From contig OZ023217.1 in assembly GCA_963995525.1 (NCBI GenBank), forward strand, positions 21,751,273 to 21,815,272: 64,000 nt of DNA, given 5' to 3'. The translations under genes and the position numbers were made by a program. Below are positions 23,843 through 35,600 of this stretch, in pieces. The notes below the pieces were generated by a model, which did not search any database, had not been told where the DNA came from, and saw only the letters and a program-made list of their open reading frames with translations. Numbering within the stretch: position 1 is the stretch's first letter; every line of letters starts with the position of its first letter. The stretch comes from Escarpia spicata. Taxonomy: Eukaryota; Annelida; Polychaeta; Sabellida; Siboglinidae.

Positions 23843-26800
23843 CTGTGTTCAACATCCATGTCTCTAGCAACTCTTCGATGACAGCTTTACTCTTGTCCTG
23901 ATTAAAGATCCATATCACAGCTTCATATGAACATCCACTGAAAATGAAAATGTCATGTTTGTTATCACGAACCAGCTCTATGTAAAAACGAGGTGGTCAG
24001 ATGAATTGCGATGACAAGAGGCAACAATATCAGCATGAGTTATCACTGGCCTTGCCTGTGGTATTGATCCTGGCTTGTCGTATGCAAATGTTCAGTGCAT
24101 AGTACTGTTTTGTTAATTAAACACAACCAGCATGACGAGGTTCGACTGCATCAGTGCATCATTACAGCTGCAAATAAAAATGGCAACATATGTCTAAGTC
24201 ACTGCACTACAGATGCAAGCAACATAGGGCTAGTTTAGCATAAATGTAATTATACAGGTCCACCTGTGAATCCTCAATACACATGCACATGTAAAATCCA
24301 CACACGCAAGCACGGACATTTTGTGAAACAGATATCTACCGTGCTAAAGGTTATTCTTCATTTAGACTTTTTCAATAATTTCAGGCTCATTTCGTGAAAA
24401 TTTGACGTGAAGATAGTCACTAGTATACTCAACAACACGATAGCTTGCTTGTACAAATGGGTTAAATACAGGTTTGTGGAAAATGAAAATCTCTGGACAA
24501 ACTGGTTGTCACTATTTCCAATCTTTTCAACATGTAGCCTTGCTCTCTCCCTCTCTCTCCCCTCCCTCTCTCCGTCTCCCTCCCTCTGGTCCCTCCCAAG
24601 ATTTAGGAAAAGGGAACATATTATATATTAACTCATAAAATACCAAACCTCCAAGATATGGATGCTTGTGGGTAAATTGAACTTTCCGTGCAAAGGCAAG
24701 ATTTTCAATAAATAATTTGTACATTTTATATTTTTTTGCTAATTGCCATCAACATCTACATCTATATATATATACAAAACCTCCAAGATATGGATGCTAG
24801 ATCTATATATATATATATAGATCTAGATGTTGATGGCAATTAGCAAAAAAATATAAAATGTACAAATTATTTATTGAAAATCTTGCCTTTGCATGGAAAG
24901 TTCAATTTACCCACAAGCATCCATATCTTGGAGGTTTTGTATTTTATGAGTTAATATGTTCCCTTTTCCTAAATCTTGGGAGGGAGACGGAGAGAGGGAG
25001 GGGATTTAGATCTAGATGTTGATGGCAATTAGCAAAAAAATATAAAATGTACAAATTATTTGTTGAAAATCTTGCCTATATATATATATATATATATGCA
25101 TATCAGCCTGCTCCTCGAACATTTTATGTCATATATATTATTAATATCATTATCATCTTAAAAGAAAATTTAGAAACATTCAAATTTGTTTTAAATTACT
25201 CAATCCAGAGCCATATATCATATTATATGTTAGGGTTGCTAGTGTTAACCCTGGCCTATGTTGAGGATGATATTATGATGTACTGTATATACTTATGACT
25301 GGAAAATCTGTGCCAGGTCAAAATTTGTGTCACTGAATGCTTGTGTTCTAATCATAGGCATGGGAACAGGGGGGGGGGGCAGACTTATGGTTCGTAAATT
25401 TTATGAGATGATTAATGTGTATTTTTGTTGACTGTGAAAGGTTTGTGCAATTGGAGGGCAGATATATGGTTTTCTGCCCAGTAACAGGCGGTGCGGTGGC
25501 CAAAAAATTATTTTTGTAAAGCACCCCGCCTCTTCGGATGTCATCATTTCAAACGAGACAGCGCAGAGAAGCTGGAGAAGGTCAATTGATAGCAGCGGCA
25601 TGACATAAAAAATAAAAATTTCAGCCACAAGGTAAAGGAAGATATGCGGCGGCGAAAATTTGTCAGTGGTGCTGAAGCTCTGGTAGCCCCCCAATATGAA
25701 TTTCATTCCGGTGCCACTGGTTCTAATGCTCTTGGCCTATTTGAATACACAGCACGATCTCACACTGACTGACGTGACACGCAAATGATTTACACAGCAC
25801 AGATAGGATGCACAGTTTTTGAAGGAGGCGTCTTTGACAAGATTTGTATTTTGCTGGTCTATTTTCGTAAGTTCTTCGCACAAAACAACTTTTTTAATAG
25901 ATTGCACAAATTTGATTGAATTGGAATAGGTGTTTTAGACTAAAGAGATTTAGCAGTTTATTTTGCACATGACATCATAGATATCTTACAGATGAATTTG
26001 ATCAGGTTTTTTGTTAAAATGACATAAAACATTAGGGCGCACGATTTGTGCTCTCACCAGCATACGTAAAAATGGACAACATATATTCACTCATTGTATC
26101 ACTATCCCGGGGGGGGGGGGGGGGGGGGTACTGCCTATACATAATAATAATTAATAGTACTGTGGATGTGTCAACTTCAAAGGTCGTTTGTTTACTGAGG
26201 CTCCCTAGATCAAGCCATCAAGGGTCTGTTTTTCACATGTTCTCCATAGAACAAGGGTATACGGTTTGATATTGGATGCCTTTATCAATGGTAGGTGTAT
26301 GTGACCTTCGGTTGCACACACCTACCCACATGTAAAGGTAGTGCCCCCCCCCCCCCCCCCCCCCCGATCACTATCATTGACACTGACATCGCAGATACAG
26401 TCAGACACACCGCTACATCTATCTTCCTGATTCTATCCCTTAGCAAAAAAAACCTATAGATTTTCTATAGAAAACTACAGGATTTTTGCACATAGTTTTC
26501 TATAGAAAAACTATAGAATACTATAGAATACTACAGAATACTATAGGAAATTTATAGTTTTCTATAGAATTTTTTGCTAAGGGATGGACCTAACTTCCTA
26601 ATCTAAAATATGGTCATGACCTATGTGTACGATTAATATGAGCTACATCCACATTTCAGCTAGTCATACTATGATGCTAGCTGAAATCCAAGTAACAATT
26701 ATAAACGGACAACACGAGATACAACGTACGCTGTCAACGACAACTTCGGACAGGTCAACACTCCGATAACACAATCGTGTAAAAACACCAATAGTCAATA

Positions 26801-27139
26801 CGTATAAATTTTACAATTATTTATAGTTATACGCTTGCGTTCTTGCTATGTGGTAATCGTCACGGACATACAACACACAGTTAGAACATTAGGCTACGTA
26901 CCAGATGTATGGCGCTGCACAACATCGTCACAGACACAAATTATAGCACAAAGCTTGCCTTGAGAGAGATTATTACAATAAACAGCGAAGTGTCAAACCA
27001 GTGCCAGACGGTTGTACCGTAGGCAGCGGATGACGGCATCGAACGTCCGTAACGTGTCTCCATCTGGTGGGATTATTGAAATAATATTGGGCCACACTAA
27101 AGGGCTCCGCACACTGTCAGTTTTCCCATTGGCGACCAT
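23843..27139 (-). CDS. Unrecognised protein, first two coding exons (partial)
   Basis: Exon 1 is 27139-27018, starting MVANGKTDSVRSPLVWPN and containing IIPPDGDTLRTFDAVIRCL. Its donor is CTACG|GTACAA, phase 2. Exon 2 is 23937-23843, with acceptor CATTTTCAG and donor ACACAG|GTGATT. It encodes GCSYEAVIWIFNQDKS followed by KAVIEELLETWMLNT. The phases join without a stop and the residue composition is protein-like, unlike the surrounding AT-rich noise. The exons are shorter than 60 codons. The next exon (phase 1) was not found, so the 3' end is unknown. I do not recognise the family. Intermediate exons between the two remain possible. Confidence 0.45.
24559..25003. repeat. Near-perfect inverted repeat (hairpin), about 180-200 bp arms
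   Basis: Arms 24559-24757 and 24825-25003 differ by a couple of substitutions and two short indels. The 67-bp loop is TA-rich and contains a further partial arm copy (24775-24798). A third, direct copy of the inner arm lies at 25014-25076. Transcription in either direction would give a long RNA hairpin. Confidence 0.85.
25077..26100. other. Intergenic, no gene recognised
   Basis: Starts with a TA run (25077-25097) and includes a G11 tract near 25369. The 101-codon minus frame at 25401-25706 has no recognisable domain. Confidence 0.4.
26109..26365. repeat. Segment bracketed by G20 and C22 homopolymers
   Basis: A run of 20 G (26109-26128) and a run of 22 C (26344-26365) face each other across 215 bp. 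The adjoining bases are also partly complementary: TACTGCC beside the G run, and AGGTAGTG beside the C run. The block may be an element with G-rich inverted ends. The homopolymer lengths may be affected by sequencing error. Confidence 0.6.
26435..26585. mobile_element. Small MITE with perfect 16-bp inverted ends
   Basis: ATCCCTTAGCAAAAAA (26435-26450) is exactly complementary to TTTTTTGCTAAGGGAT (26570-26585). The 120 bp between consist almost entirely of CTATAGAA-type units in both orientations, so most of the element can self-pair. It has no coding capacity and no clear target duplication. Confidence 0.75.
26590..27015. other. Inside intron 1 of the unrecognised minus-strand gene
   Basis: No further exon or repeat could be supported here if the exon pair 27139-27018 and 23937-23843 is correct. 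Confidence 0.35.
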
Positions 27140-27800
27140 GTTAATGTTTTGTGTGATTATAAGAAAACGTGACCTTTAAAGTTTCTTAAACTTCCCACCT
27201 GCTGTTATTATCATCTCATTGACATGCTGGTCGATTTTAGTCAAAATCTAATATCTCTAGCTCTTGCAAAATGCCTGTATGTATGACACCCGTCAATATT
27301 TACAACTGGATGCAGGCAGTAATCCGGCTAAAGTGTCAATTAGCCAAATTGCTGCCAGATACCCTTCCGCTTAGTAAAATCAGCTAAAAAGACATAATTT
27401 TACTGTCAACAGCTTCTACAATCACATCTAGAAATCTGACTACTCAAATGCACTTATGTCAGAGCAAGTGAACATTGTAAAAAATCATTTCTCAAAAATA
27501 TACTGCACTTTTTTTGCACTGCAATCCACAAGGATGCGCGCCATCTTTATTTCTTCTTTACATGCGTTGTTGTTGTCGTTTGAGCGTGTGTTCGTAAATA
27601 TTGGAGTTTCTTTTATTATTGTATTATATTAACAATTCTAAACATAATACCTGAATGATGTAACTTGCATTTAGAAAACTGTAACATAATAATAAATTAA
27701 CAGTTTACTTACTATAAAAGAATACTCTGAATATCCCACGCAGAGTCAGTTTATTTAAATCGTTTGCAGTCTTAGTTACAGATAGAGAAAAGGGGATTAC
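27140..27800. other. 5' flank of the unrecognised minus-strand gene
   Basis: AT-rich, with no repeat or further exon recognised. The promoter of the gene starting at 27139 should lie here, but I cannot point to one. Confidence 0.3.
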
Positions 27801-27814
27801 TAAGGCCGTCCAAA

Positions 27815-28063
27815 AAGTTCTTCCTGGTATTTCTGTCTGACATTGCTGGAATCATCTGAAACAAGATATGCGATTTTGGATTAAAACACATGGTGGAATG
27901 TCAGATGAAATATCAGTTTATGCAGATCACCTAAATGAACTACTTCATTGTGAAAGTGAGGAAATTGTTTGACACGTTATATGATGACCTTTCAATAACA
28001 TGGACTGTTATGCTTTATAAAGCAGCATACTGCTTGTTTAATTGGAACTGGAAACACTAGACA
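27815..28063 (+). pseudogene. Transposase-like fragment (possibly MULE type), frameshifted
   Basis: The plus-strand translation reads CWNHLKQDMRFWIKTHGG, then SDEISVYADHLNELLHCESEE. After a one-base shift near 27965 it continues FDTLYDDLSITWTV. The hydrophobic-acidic spacing resembles MULE-domain proteins common in invertebrate genomes, but that is from memory and weak. The fragment stops where the putative LTR at 28064 begins, suggesting it was cut by the gypsy insertion. Confidence 0.35.
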
Positions 28064-28178
28064 TGTGCAACTCGAATTTGACAGGAAGACAACAACTTTA
28101 TTACCATCAACGGTGTAAGAGCTCACTGTTGTAAGTAGCTGTATAACGTACCAGTTATAACGATCCTGATACATGACA
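28064..28178 (-). repeat. Putative 3' LTR of Ty3/gypsy element 1
   Basis: The segment runs TGTGCAACTC...ATACATGACA on the plus strand, so it starts TGTCATGTAT and ends with CA on the minus strand. It is followed on the element side by a polypurine tract (minus CTTAAAGGAGGGA, at 28179-28191). The arrangement is the same as in element 2 nearby. The outer boundary at 28064 is a guess because no second LTR is available for comparison. Confidence 0.5.
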
Positions 28179-31100
28179 TCCCTCCTTTAAGACTCAAAAA
28201 CACATTCATCAGCTTTAACGAATGTTCGCTGTGGATAAATCGATATCAAGCGAGTAGCAAACTAGGCTAAAAGTCACACTATATCGACTATCAAAAATCA
28301 CATAGAATGTCACATAATGGTTACTTGCGAAACAGATCAATAATACTACCAATGTCAAATAGTATTAAAAAACCACAATTAAATGTCAAATCGCATAGGC
28401 TTTCTGATTGCACAACCGTATCTAGAGAATCGTTCATTTTGTGGATTCTCTTGTTGCGGAGGTGGCTCAGCGACGACTCTTTGTGGCGGCACAGCGACGA
28501 GTCTTCGTGGCGATGGCACGTCTGGCGGTACCGGCATCTGAAGAGCGATACCTTCTCCTCGTACGTCGGGATCGTCCATCTGAGGAAGAATCAGCGGCGG
28601 TTGCTCGCGTGTCCTCCGTAGATGACGACGATTGCGACGGAGTTCTCCTCCCTCATGCTGGATCACGTATGACCTCGGATTCTCGTGTGTCCGCTGAACG
28701 ATAGCGGGATCCCAGCCCCACTTTCTCTGGACTCGTACTACATCACCAGGTTTCAACGGCTTCAATGATGTAGCACCGTGGTCATAGTCTTGTTTGAACC
28801 GTGTCTGTCTGTCTGTCAAATCCTGTTTCGCGTTTACGACTCGCGGCTCAAGAACTGCTTTGGTTGTCGGCAACTTTGACCTCAGTAGTCTGCTCATTGC
28901 CAGTTGTGCCGGTGCATAGCGGAGTCCCCTGATCGGCGTGTTCCTGTATTCTAGCATCGCTATGTAGGGATCACGACCCTCTTCGTCTGCCTTCTCGAGG
29001 AGCGATTTCAACGTTTGCACGACTCGCTCTGCCTGCCCATTCGATTGAGCATATGTTGGGCTCGATGTAGTCACTGTGATACCCCAACTCTTCGCGAATT
29101 GCCGAAAACTATAGCTACCAAACGGTTGGTTGTCTGCTACGATCTCCTCGGGTATTCCATGACGTGCACTGATGCTCTTAACATGCGAGATGACAGATTC
29201 GCTTGTCTTGTTCTCGAGCAGTGCCAACTCGGGATACTTCGAATAATAGTCAACCACTACAAGGTAGTCTCGACCTTTGAACGACATAATGTCCATTGCG
29301 ACTTTCCGGAACGGGCCGTCTGGGATTTCATGTGCTATCATCGGCTCCTTCTGATTACTCCGGGCGAACTGTAGGCATGTTTTGCACCTCGAGACAGTGT
29401 CATCGATTGCTCTGGACATTCCCGGCCAGAAGATAGCTGATCTAGCTCGAGATTTCGTCTTCTCCATCCCCATGTGTGGTTCGTGCAGCACTTCCAGCAT
29501 GTCCGACCTCATCGACTCTGGAATGACAATTCGTTCGCCTGCAAACACGAGTCCGTCGTCTGCAATCATCTCATCTCTCATGTTCCAGTACGGTCTCACG
29601 TCCTCTGGTACAGCTGCCCTCGACTCTGGCCAGCCGTTCATCACGACCTGAAGTAGTCGCTGAAGAGTCTCGTCATTGGCTGTAGCACTTCGGATTTGCT
29701 CGAGTCGCCCTGTACTTGCTGGGAAGTTCTTTGTAACGCTGTGGACCATAATCTCAATATCATCAATGAGCTCATTGTCTGGCTCACCCTCTACGTAAGC
29801 ACGCGAGAGAGCGTCGGCTACGCACAGCAGCTTCCCTGGTACATATGACAGGTTTATCTCGTATCGCTGTAGCTTCAACATCATTCGTTGTACGCGTGCC
29901 GTTGCGTTTCCGATTGGTTTCTTCATTATAATCTCTAGCGGCTTATGATCAGTCTGCGCTTCGATTTCCTTGCCATAAATGTACTGATGAAACCTGGAAG
30001 TCGCGAAAACGACCGCTAACAATTCTTTCTCCAACTGTGCATAGTGTAGCTCTGCACCGACTATAGTGCCCTTGACGCATAAGCAACAACCTGCCCTTCT
30101 TGTAGAAGACACGCCCCTAGTCCACTCTTTGACGCGTCCGACTGCAACGTTACTGGTTTGTTCACGTCGTAGAACCTCAGCACTGGCAAACTGCTTAGAA
30201 TTGTCTTCAACTCGTTCACTGCATCTGTATGCTCTTGTGTCCAACACCACGCCGCGTCCTCTTTCAGCAGCGCACGTAGAGGACCAGTGATGTGCGACTC
30301 TCGCGGGATGAACTTTGCCTGATACTTCACAACGTTCAGAAACCTCAGGACTGCGCGCTTGTCCTCAGGCAGTGGCATATCGACGATGGCTCTCACTTTG
30401 CTAGGGTCTGGGCTGAGGCCTGCTTCCGATACTATATGTCCCATGTACAGCACCTCATTGACCTTCAACTGCACTTTTGACGAGTTGAACTTCACGTTTC
30501 GTTCTCTTGGCCTCTGGAAAGCCGCACGCATGATGGCATCGTGATCTTGTTCATCATCCCCCGCGACGATGATGTCATCGGCTATCACGTACGCTCCTTT
30601 GATGTCACCAAACGTTAGTAGCATGCGTTTCTGCAGTACTTCACTGGCTGAACTGATGCCAAACGGCATGCGCAGAAACCTTTTTCTGCCCCATGGCGTG
30701 TGGAACGTGCAGAGGTAACTGGACTCATCCGACAGTCTGACGTGCCAGTACGCCATCGACATATCTATCACTGAAAACACTTTCTTTCCAGCTAGACGCG
30801 ACTGCACATCCTCAGGAGTCGGGATCTCGAAATGTTCACGCTTAATCGCTCTATTGAGTGGTTTCGGGTCAAGACATAATCTCAACGATCCATTCCGCTT
30901 CTCCGTTATGACCAAGTTATTCACCCATGGTGTAGGTTGTTCTACGTCTGCGACGATTCCATCCCTCTCTAACTTGTCTAGAGCCTTCTTTAAACTTTCC
31001 ACTCTCGTGTATGGAAGTTTCCTGGTTGCCTGGACTACCGGCTGTACGTCCTCTTTCAGCTCGATATGATACGGATGCTCCAGTTCTCCAACTCCAGTGA

Positions 31101-31830
31101 ACACGTCTTCATATTCGTTCATCAGAGTGTCACTCGTTAGTGGCTTCTCACGCGACATCTCGCCCACTCGTTTGACAAGTCCCAATGACTCGCACGCTCG
31201 ACATCCAAGTAGTGGCACATTGGTGTGCGTAGTGACAAAGAACTCGATCAGTGTCGGTTTGTCCGCGTTCTCTGGTATGCACAGAAGCTTGACCGTGCCG
31301 GCTGGCTTCACTTTGACGTCATTCACGAATGCCGACAGTATCGTCTTTGTAGGCTGCAAGGCTGCAATCGGCTTTAGTGTCTCGTAGATCGTCATAGGCA
31401 ACACATTCGCCTGTGCGCCAGTGTCCAACTTGAAGCTTATCTGCTGGCTGCCAATCATCATCTTCGTCATCCAGTCATCACCATGAGTAGTGTGTGTATG
31501 CACGTCCAAGAATAACGAACCCAGATACAGACATTCATTACTCTCACATTGTTCATTGTTCACCATCCGCACCTTCCTATCGAGTGTAGCAGTGCGGTGG
31601 TGTTCGCACATTACTGCGAAGTGGTTCCACCCCTTGCAACGGTTACACTGTTTACCGTACGCAGGGCATGACTTTGGTGGGTGTGACCTGCTACAGAATT
31701 TGCAGCGAATGCTTCCCTGTGTAGCCCGTGGTCTCGGTGTACTATTATAACCACCCACAGTGTCATTGTTAGTTCCCTTGATACCCCTGCCAATTGCATG
31801 GAAGCCCTTGCTAAACGTGCTTGAACGAGA
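28179..31830 (-). mobile_element. Ty3/gypsy retrotransposon 1, 5'-truncated and frameshifted
   Basis: Two overlapping frames cover nucleocapsid to integrase. Frame 31869-30061 (the first residues are probably LINE) has two CCHC-type knuckles, a protease LDTGA site, reverse transcriptase blocks (FSVIDMSMAYWHV, RMPFGISSASE, IADDIIVAG) and the start of RNase H. Frame 30250-28379 has the rest of RNase H, the integrase HHCC finger and a DDE core (VDYYSKYPEL, VADNQPFGSYSF, AERVVQTLKSLLEKA). The frames meet at a TAG (30061-30063) within RNase H, so one base is missing or extra. Gag upstream of the knuckles and the 5' LTR are absent. The domain order RT-RNaseH-IN is Ty3/gypsy; the sequence style suggests the mag lineage. 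Confidence 0.85.
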
Positions 31831-32524
31831 TCTCCGACACCGGCCTGTAATTTCAGAACCGTTGCGCATCGCCTTTCTTGATTATGGGGATAACACGAGC
31901 ACTTTTCATATTATCTGCAAAAAGTCCTTTTTTAGTTTTTTGTTGAATATGTGTTTTAAAGGTTTTAGAATATATGGTATTACATTCTTAATTAGGCACA
32001 TGTCAATGTCATCATGATCGTTTGATTTTTTGCTTTTAACATTGTTTACTAGTGCCAATATCTTATCATCAGTAACCGAGTTAAAGAATAATGAATCGTC
32101 TATCTTTTCATTCATGAACATTTTAAAAATTAGTGGTGCTTCGGAATTTTTTTGGCTAGTGCAGGACCTATATTTGAAAAGAATTCATTAAAACCATTTG
32201 CAATATTCTTTCTGCCACCGATTTTATTTGTATTATCTATAAACTGAGTAGGTAATTCTGATCCTTTTTTCTTTTGATTAATTATAATATTTAAGATTCT
32301 CCAAGTTTCTTTTGAGTTCTTCTAGTTTATTTCAAGAATGTCGGAGAAGTATTGCTTTTCTGCGTATCTCAATATGGCTGTCAGTTTATTTTTTATATTT
32401 CTTGTATTTTTTCTGTTTCGCATCTGTTCTGTATTTTAAGAATTGTATATATAGTAGATTCTTTTTCTTACATGCATTTTTTAAAGAATTTTTCATACAT
32501 GGTTTATCCTGTCTTTTTTTCTTA
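31831..32524 (-). pseudogene. LINE (CR1/Jockey-like) reverse-transcriptase N-terminal part
   Basis: Frame 32121-31906 contains ILALVNNVKSKKSNDHDDID, the conserved start of non-LTR reverse transcriptases. In a shifted frame it continues SARVIPIIKKGDAQRF and then NYRPVS, the classic motif, interrupted by a stop. Upstream (32122-32524) a Lys-rich linker (SLKNACKKKNLLY) precedes it with several stops. Similarity ends at about 31831, where gypsy element 1 begins. This segment and 36816-37370 are the two halves of one LINE split by gypsy element 2. Confidence 0.75.
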
Positions 32525-32529
32525 TGTGT
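32525..32529. repeat. Target-site duplication TGTGT, left copy
   Basis: TGTGT immediately before the LTR start TGTAATG. It matches 36811-36815 on the other side of the element. Confidence 0.8.
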
Positions 32530-32681
32530 TGTAATGTAACACGTATGGGTAAACGTAGGCTTTATTGAACACGAAAGTATATAGGCCAACGGGCTGAATA
32601 ACCGGGAGCTACGAGGAGTGTCGTCGAATGATTGTCCCTGTAATTAGTGCGTCGGAATTATAATGGGACGGCATTATGACA
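32530..32681 (-). repeat. 3' LTR of Ty3/gypsy element 2 (152 bp)
   Basis: It starts TGTAATGTAACACG and ends TTATGACA, differing from the right LTR at only two positions. The adjacent minus-strand polypurine tract CGAAGGGAGA (32682-32691) identifies this as the 3' LTR. Confidence 0.95.
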
Positions 32682-35600
32682 TCTCCCTTCGTAAGCATAA
32701 AAAGAACACACTATCTAAATCGCATTGGCGGGATGACCATCCGTCCACATCTGGTGTGCGTCTGCGACGTAGCTGGGGCGTTCACTGCGAGCGGTGCGTC
32801 GGGCGCAGCGGGGATGTCGTCGGTCGACTCTAGCGCCTCGTCATCAGGTAGGGCTACGTATGACACACCCAGAAGATGTCGTCGATTTCGCCGATAGTCG
32901 ATGCCATCCTCCGTCCTGACGATGTATGACCGGCGAATGACGGTGCTTGGCTGAGACCACGACTTCTCGTTGTCGAGTTTTAGCAAAACTCGGTCAACAA
33001 TTTGCAAAGGAGGCAGACTGCGCACGCCGTGGCGTTTGTCGTAAATACGTTTGTAGATCGCCTTTGCCTTGCGATCAGACTCGCGAATGTCTGCGTCGCG
33101 GCCATGACATGGTTGCAGTTGTTGATTGATGACTGGCAATCTCGTGGCGAGTTGGCGACACGGCCACTCGCGCTATGAGGCGACGCCCGATAGTTCAGTA
33201 GGCCGATCTCCGGGTCGTCAAGGAGGAGCAGACGTTTCGCTGTCTGCACAGCTCGCTCGGCCATGCCGTTCTCCTGTGCGAAATATGGGTTCGTTGTCTG
33301 TTGTATGAACCCCCACGATTTGGCAAACCGACAGAATTCATTCGAAATGAATTGTCGGCCGTTGTCCGACACGATGATGTCCGGAATGCCGTGTGTGGTG
33401 AAGATAGCCTTGAGACGAGTACTCACACTGTCAGACGTTAGGCTGGTCAGCTTCTTAATTTCTATCCAGCGTGAATAGTAGTCAATGACCACCAAGTAGT
33501 CCTTGCGCTCGAACGTGAATATGTCCATTGCGATCTTCTCCCACGGTCGTTTTGGGATTTCGACAGGGCGCAGAGGTTGCTCGCGCCGTGACGACCTGTT
33601 CCGTCGGCATGTTTAGCAATGCTCGACGAACGCTGTGATGTCTCGGCTGATTCCCGGCCACCAGACGGCGCCTGCTGCTCGTTCTCGGCACTTCGAAACA
33701 CCCTGGTGGGACTCGTGTAGCCTGTGAAGTATGTCGTTGCGCATTGTTGCAGGTACCACGATCTGCAGTTTATACACGACTACTCCGTCGACGGCTGATA
33801 GTGCTGCTCTCTCACGATAGTACTCTCTTACCGTTTGTGGGACCGATCGTTCGTGACGCGGCCACCCATTCTTGATGAAGTCGAAAAGTGATTTCATTGT
33901 CGGATCGCGTGACGTCTCGATTTGTATCTCAGTGAGACGATCCTTGGTCGCGGGCCAACTCTGTTCGATGGCGCCGACGTAGGCTGCTATCTCGTCTGAG
34001 AGTTCGATGTCGTCGCATTGAGGCTTGTATGCCTCCAGTGGTTTTCTCGACAGTGCGTCTGCGATGACCAGTTGCTTGCCCGGGACGTATTCGACTATTG
34101 GATTATACTGCATCGCTCTCATTAGCAGTCGTTGACATCTGATTGGTGTTTCATCGATGCGCTTTGTGTTCATGAGTGGTACCAGTGGCCGATGGTCTGT
34201 CAGTAATTTGAATTCTGTTAGACCGACCAGGTACCTTGAGAATTTTTCACATGCCCACACTCCTGCGAGACACTCCTTTTCGATTTGCGCGTAGCGTTGT
34301 TCTGCGGTCGTTAGCGTACGCGATACGAAGGCCACTGGCTTCAAGTCGCCATCGGTCAACTGCAACAGAACTGCTCCGATACCGAAGCTGCTTGCGTCCG
34401 CGCTTACTACAGTTGGTTTGGTAACGTCATAGTATGCCAGCGTCGGAGTGTTGACGAGCAGTTGCTTTGTCTTGTCGAATGCAGTTTGTTGTGCGTGATC
34501 TCATGACCAGACGACATCAGACTTCAAGAGGTCTGTCATCGGCTTCATCACCGACGACAAATCGTAGGCAAACTTGGACAGATATTGGAACATCCCCAGT
34601 ACTGTTCTCAATTCTTTGACGTTGTTGGGTCGTGAAAGTTCCAGCAATGCTGTGACCCTCTCTGGGTCGGGCCTCACGCCATCTTGATTAATGATGTGGC
34701 CAAAGTATTTCAGTTCAGTCTTTCTGAATACGCACTTTTGACAGTTGAGTTTCAAGCCAGACGCATCGATTCGCCTCATGGCGGCGTCCAGACGAGTGTC
34801 GTGTTCCACGACGTTGCGGCCGTAAACGAGGATGTCATCCATGAGGACTTCAACTCCATCCAGTCCCTCTAGGATTGATGACATTTTCCGCTGGAAAATC
34901 TTAGACGCTGACGAGATTCCAAACGGAAGTCGGCGGAATGCGTACCGCCATAATGGCGTTATGAACGTGGTCAATAGCTGACTGGCCTCGTCAAGCAGAA
35001 TTTGCCAAAATCCGCTGGCTGCGTCTAGCGATGAGAAGACCTTCGGGTCTGCAAGTCGCGGTGATATGTCATCTAGCGAGGGAAGCATCAGGTGTTCACG
35101 ACGAACTGCGACGTTCAATTGCTTCAGGTCCACGCAGATGCGCACCGCTCCAGTCTTTTTGACGACGGGAACCATCGCGGAGCACCAGTCTGTAGGTTCC
35201 GTGACCACTTTGGTAACGCCTAACGCGACCATACGGTCAAGTTCTGCCTTCACCGCTTTCATTAACGGGAAAGGGACACGCCTCGCTGTTGGTAGACAAT
35301 GTGGCTCGACCCCAGGTTTCAGCTGTATTGTCACAGGTTCGGTCTTCAGAAGCCCAATCGATTCGGAGTTTGATGAGCCGACTTCATCGAGCCGACTGAC
35401 TAGACCCATGTCGACAGCCACGTCGCGAGCCAACAGGTTTGAGGCGCTGTCACCTTCAACCACGATTACATCGAACCGATAGACGGCGTGTTTGTGCCTA
35501 GCGGTGGCGCTAAACTGCCCACCCACACTGCTGAGGCATGTGGTGGTTGGTTCCAGTGCTGGTTTCTCTTTCATTGCCAGCCACGTTTTTTTTATATCAC

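Noticed and set aside
35066..35482. Plus-strand frames within gypsy element 2
   Set aside because: Antisense shadows of the pol coding region.
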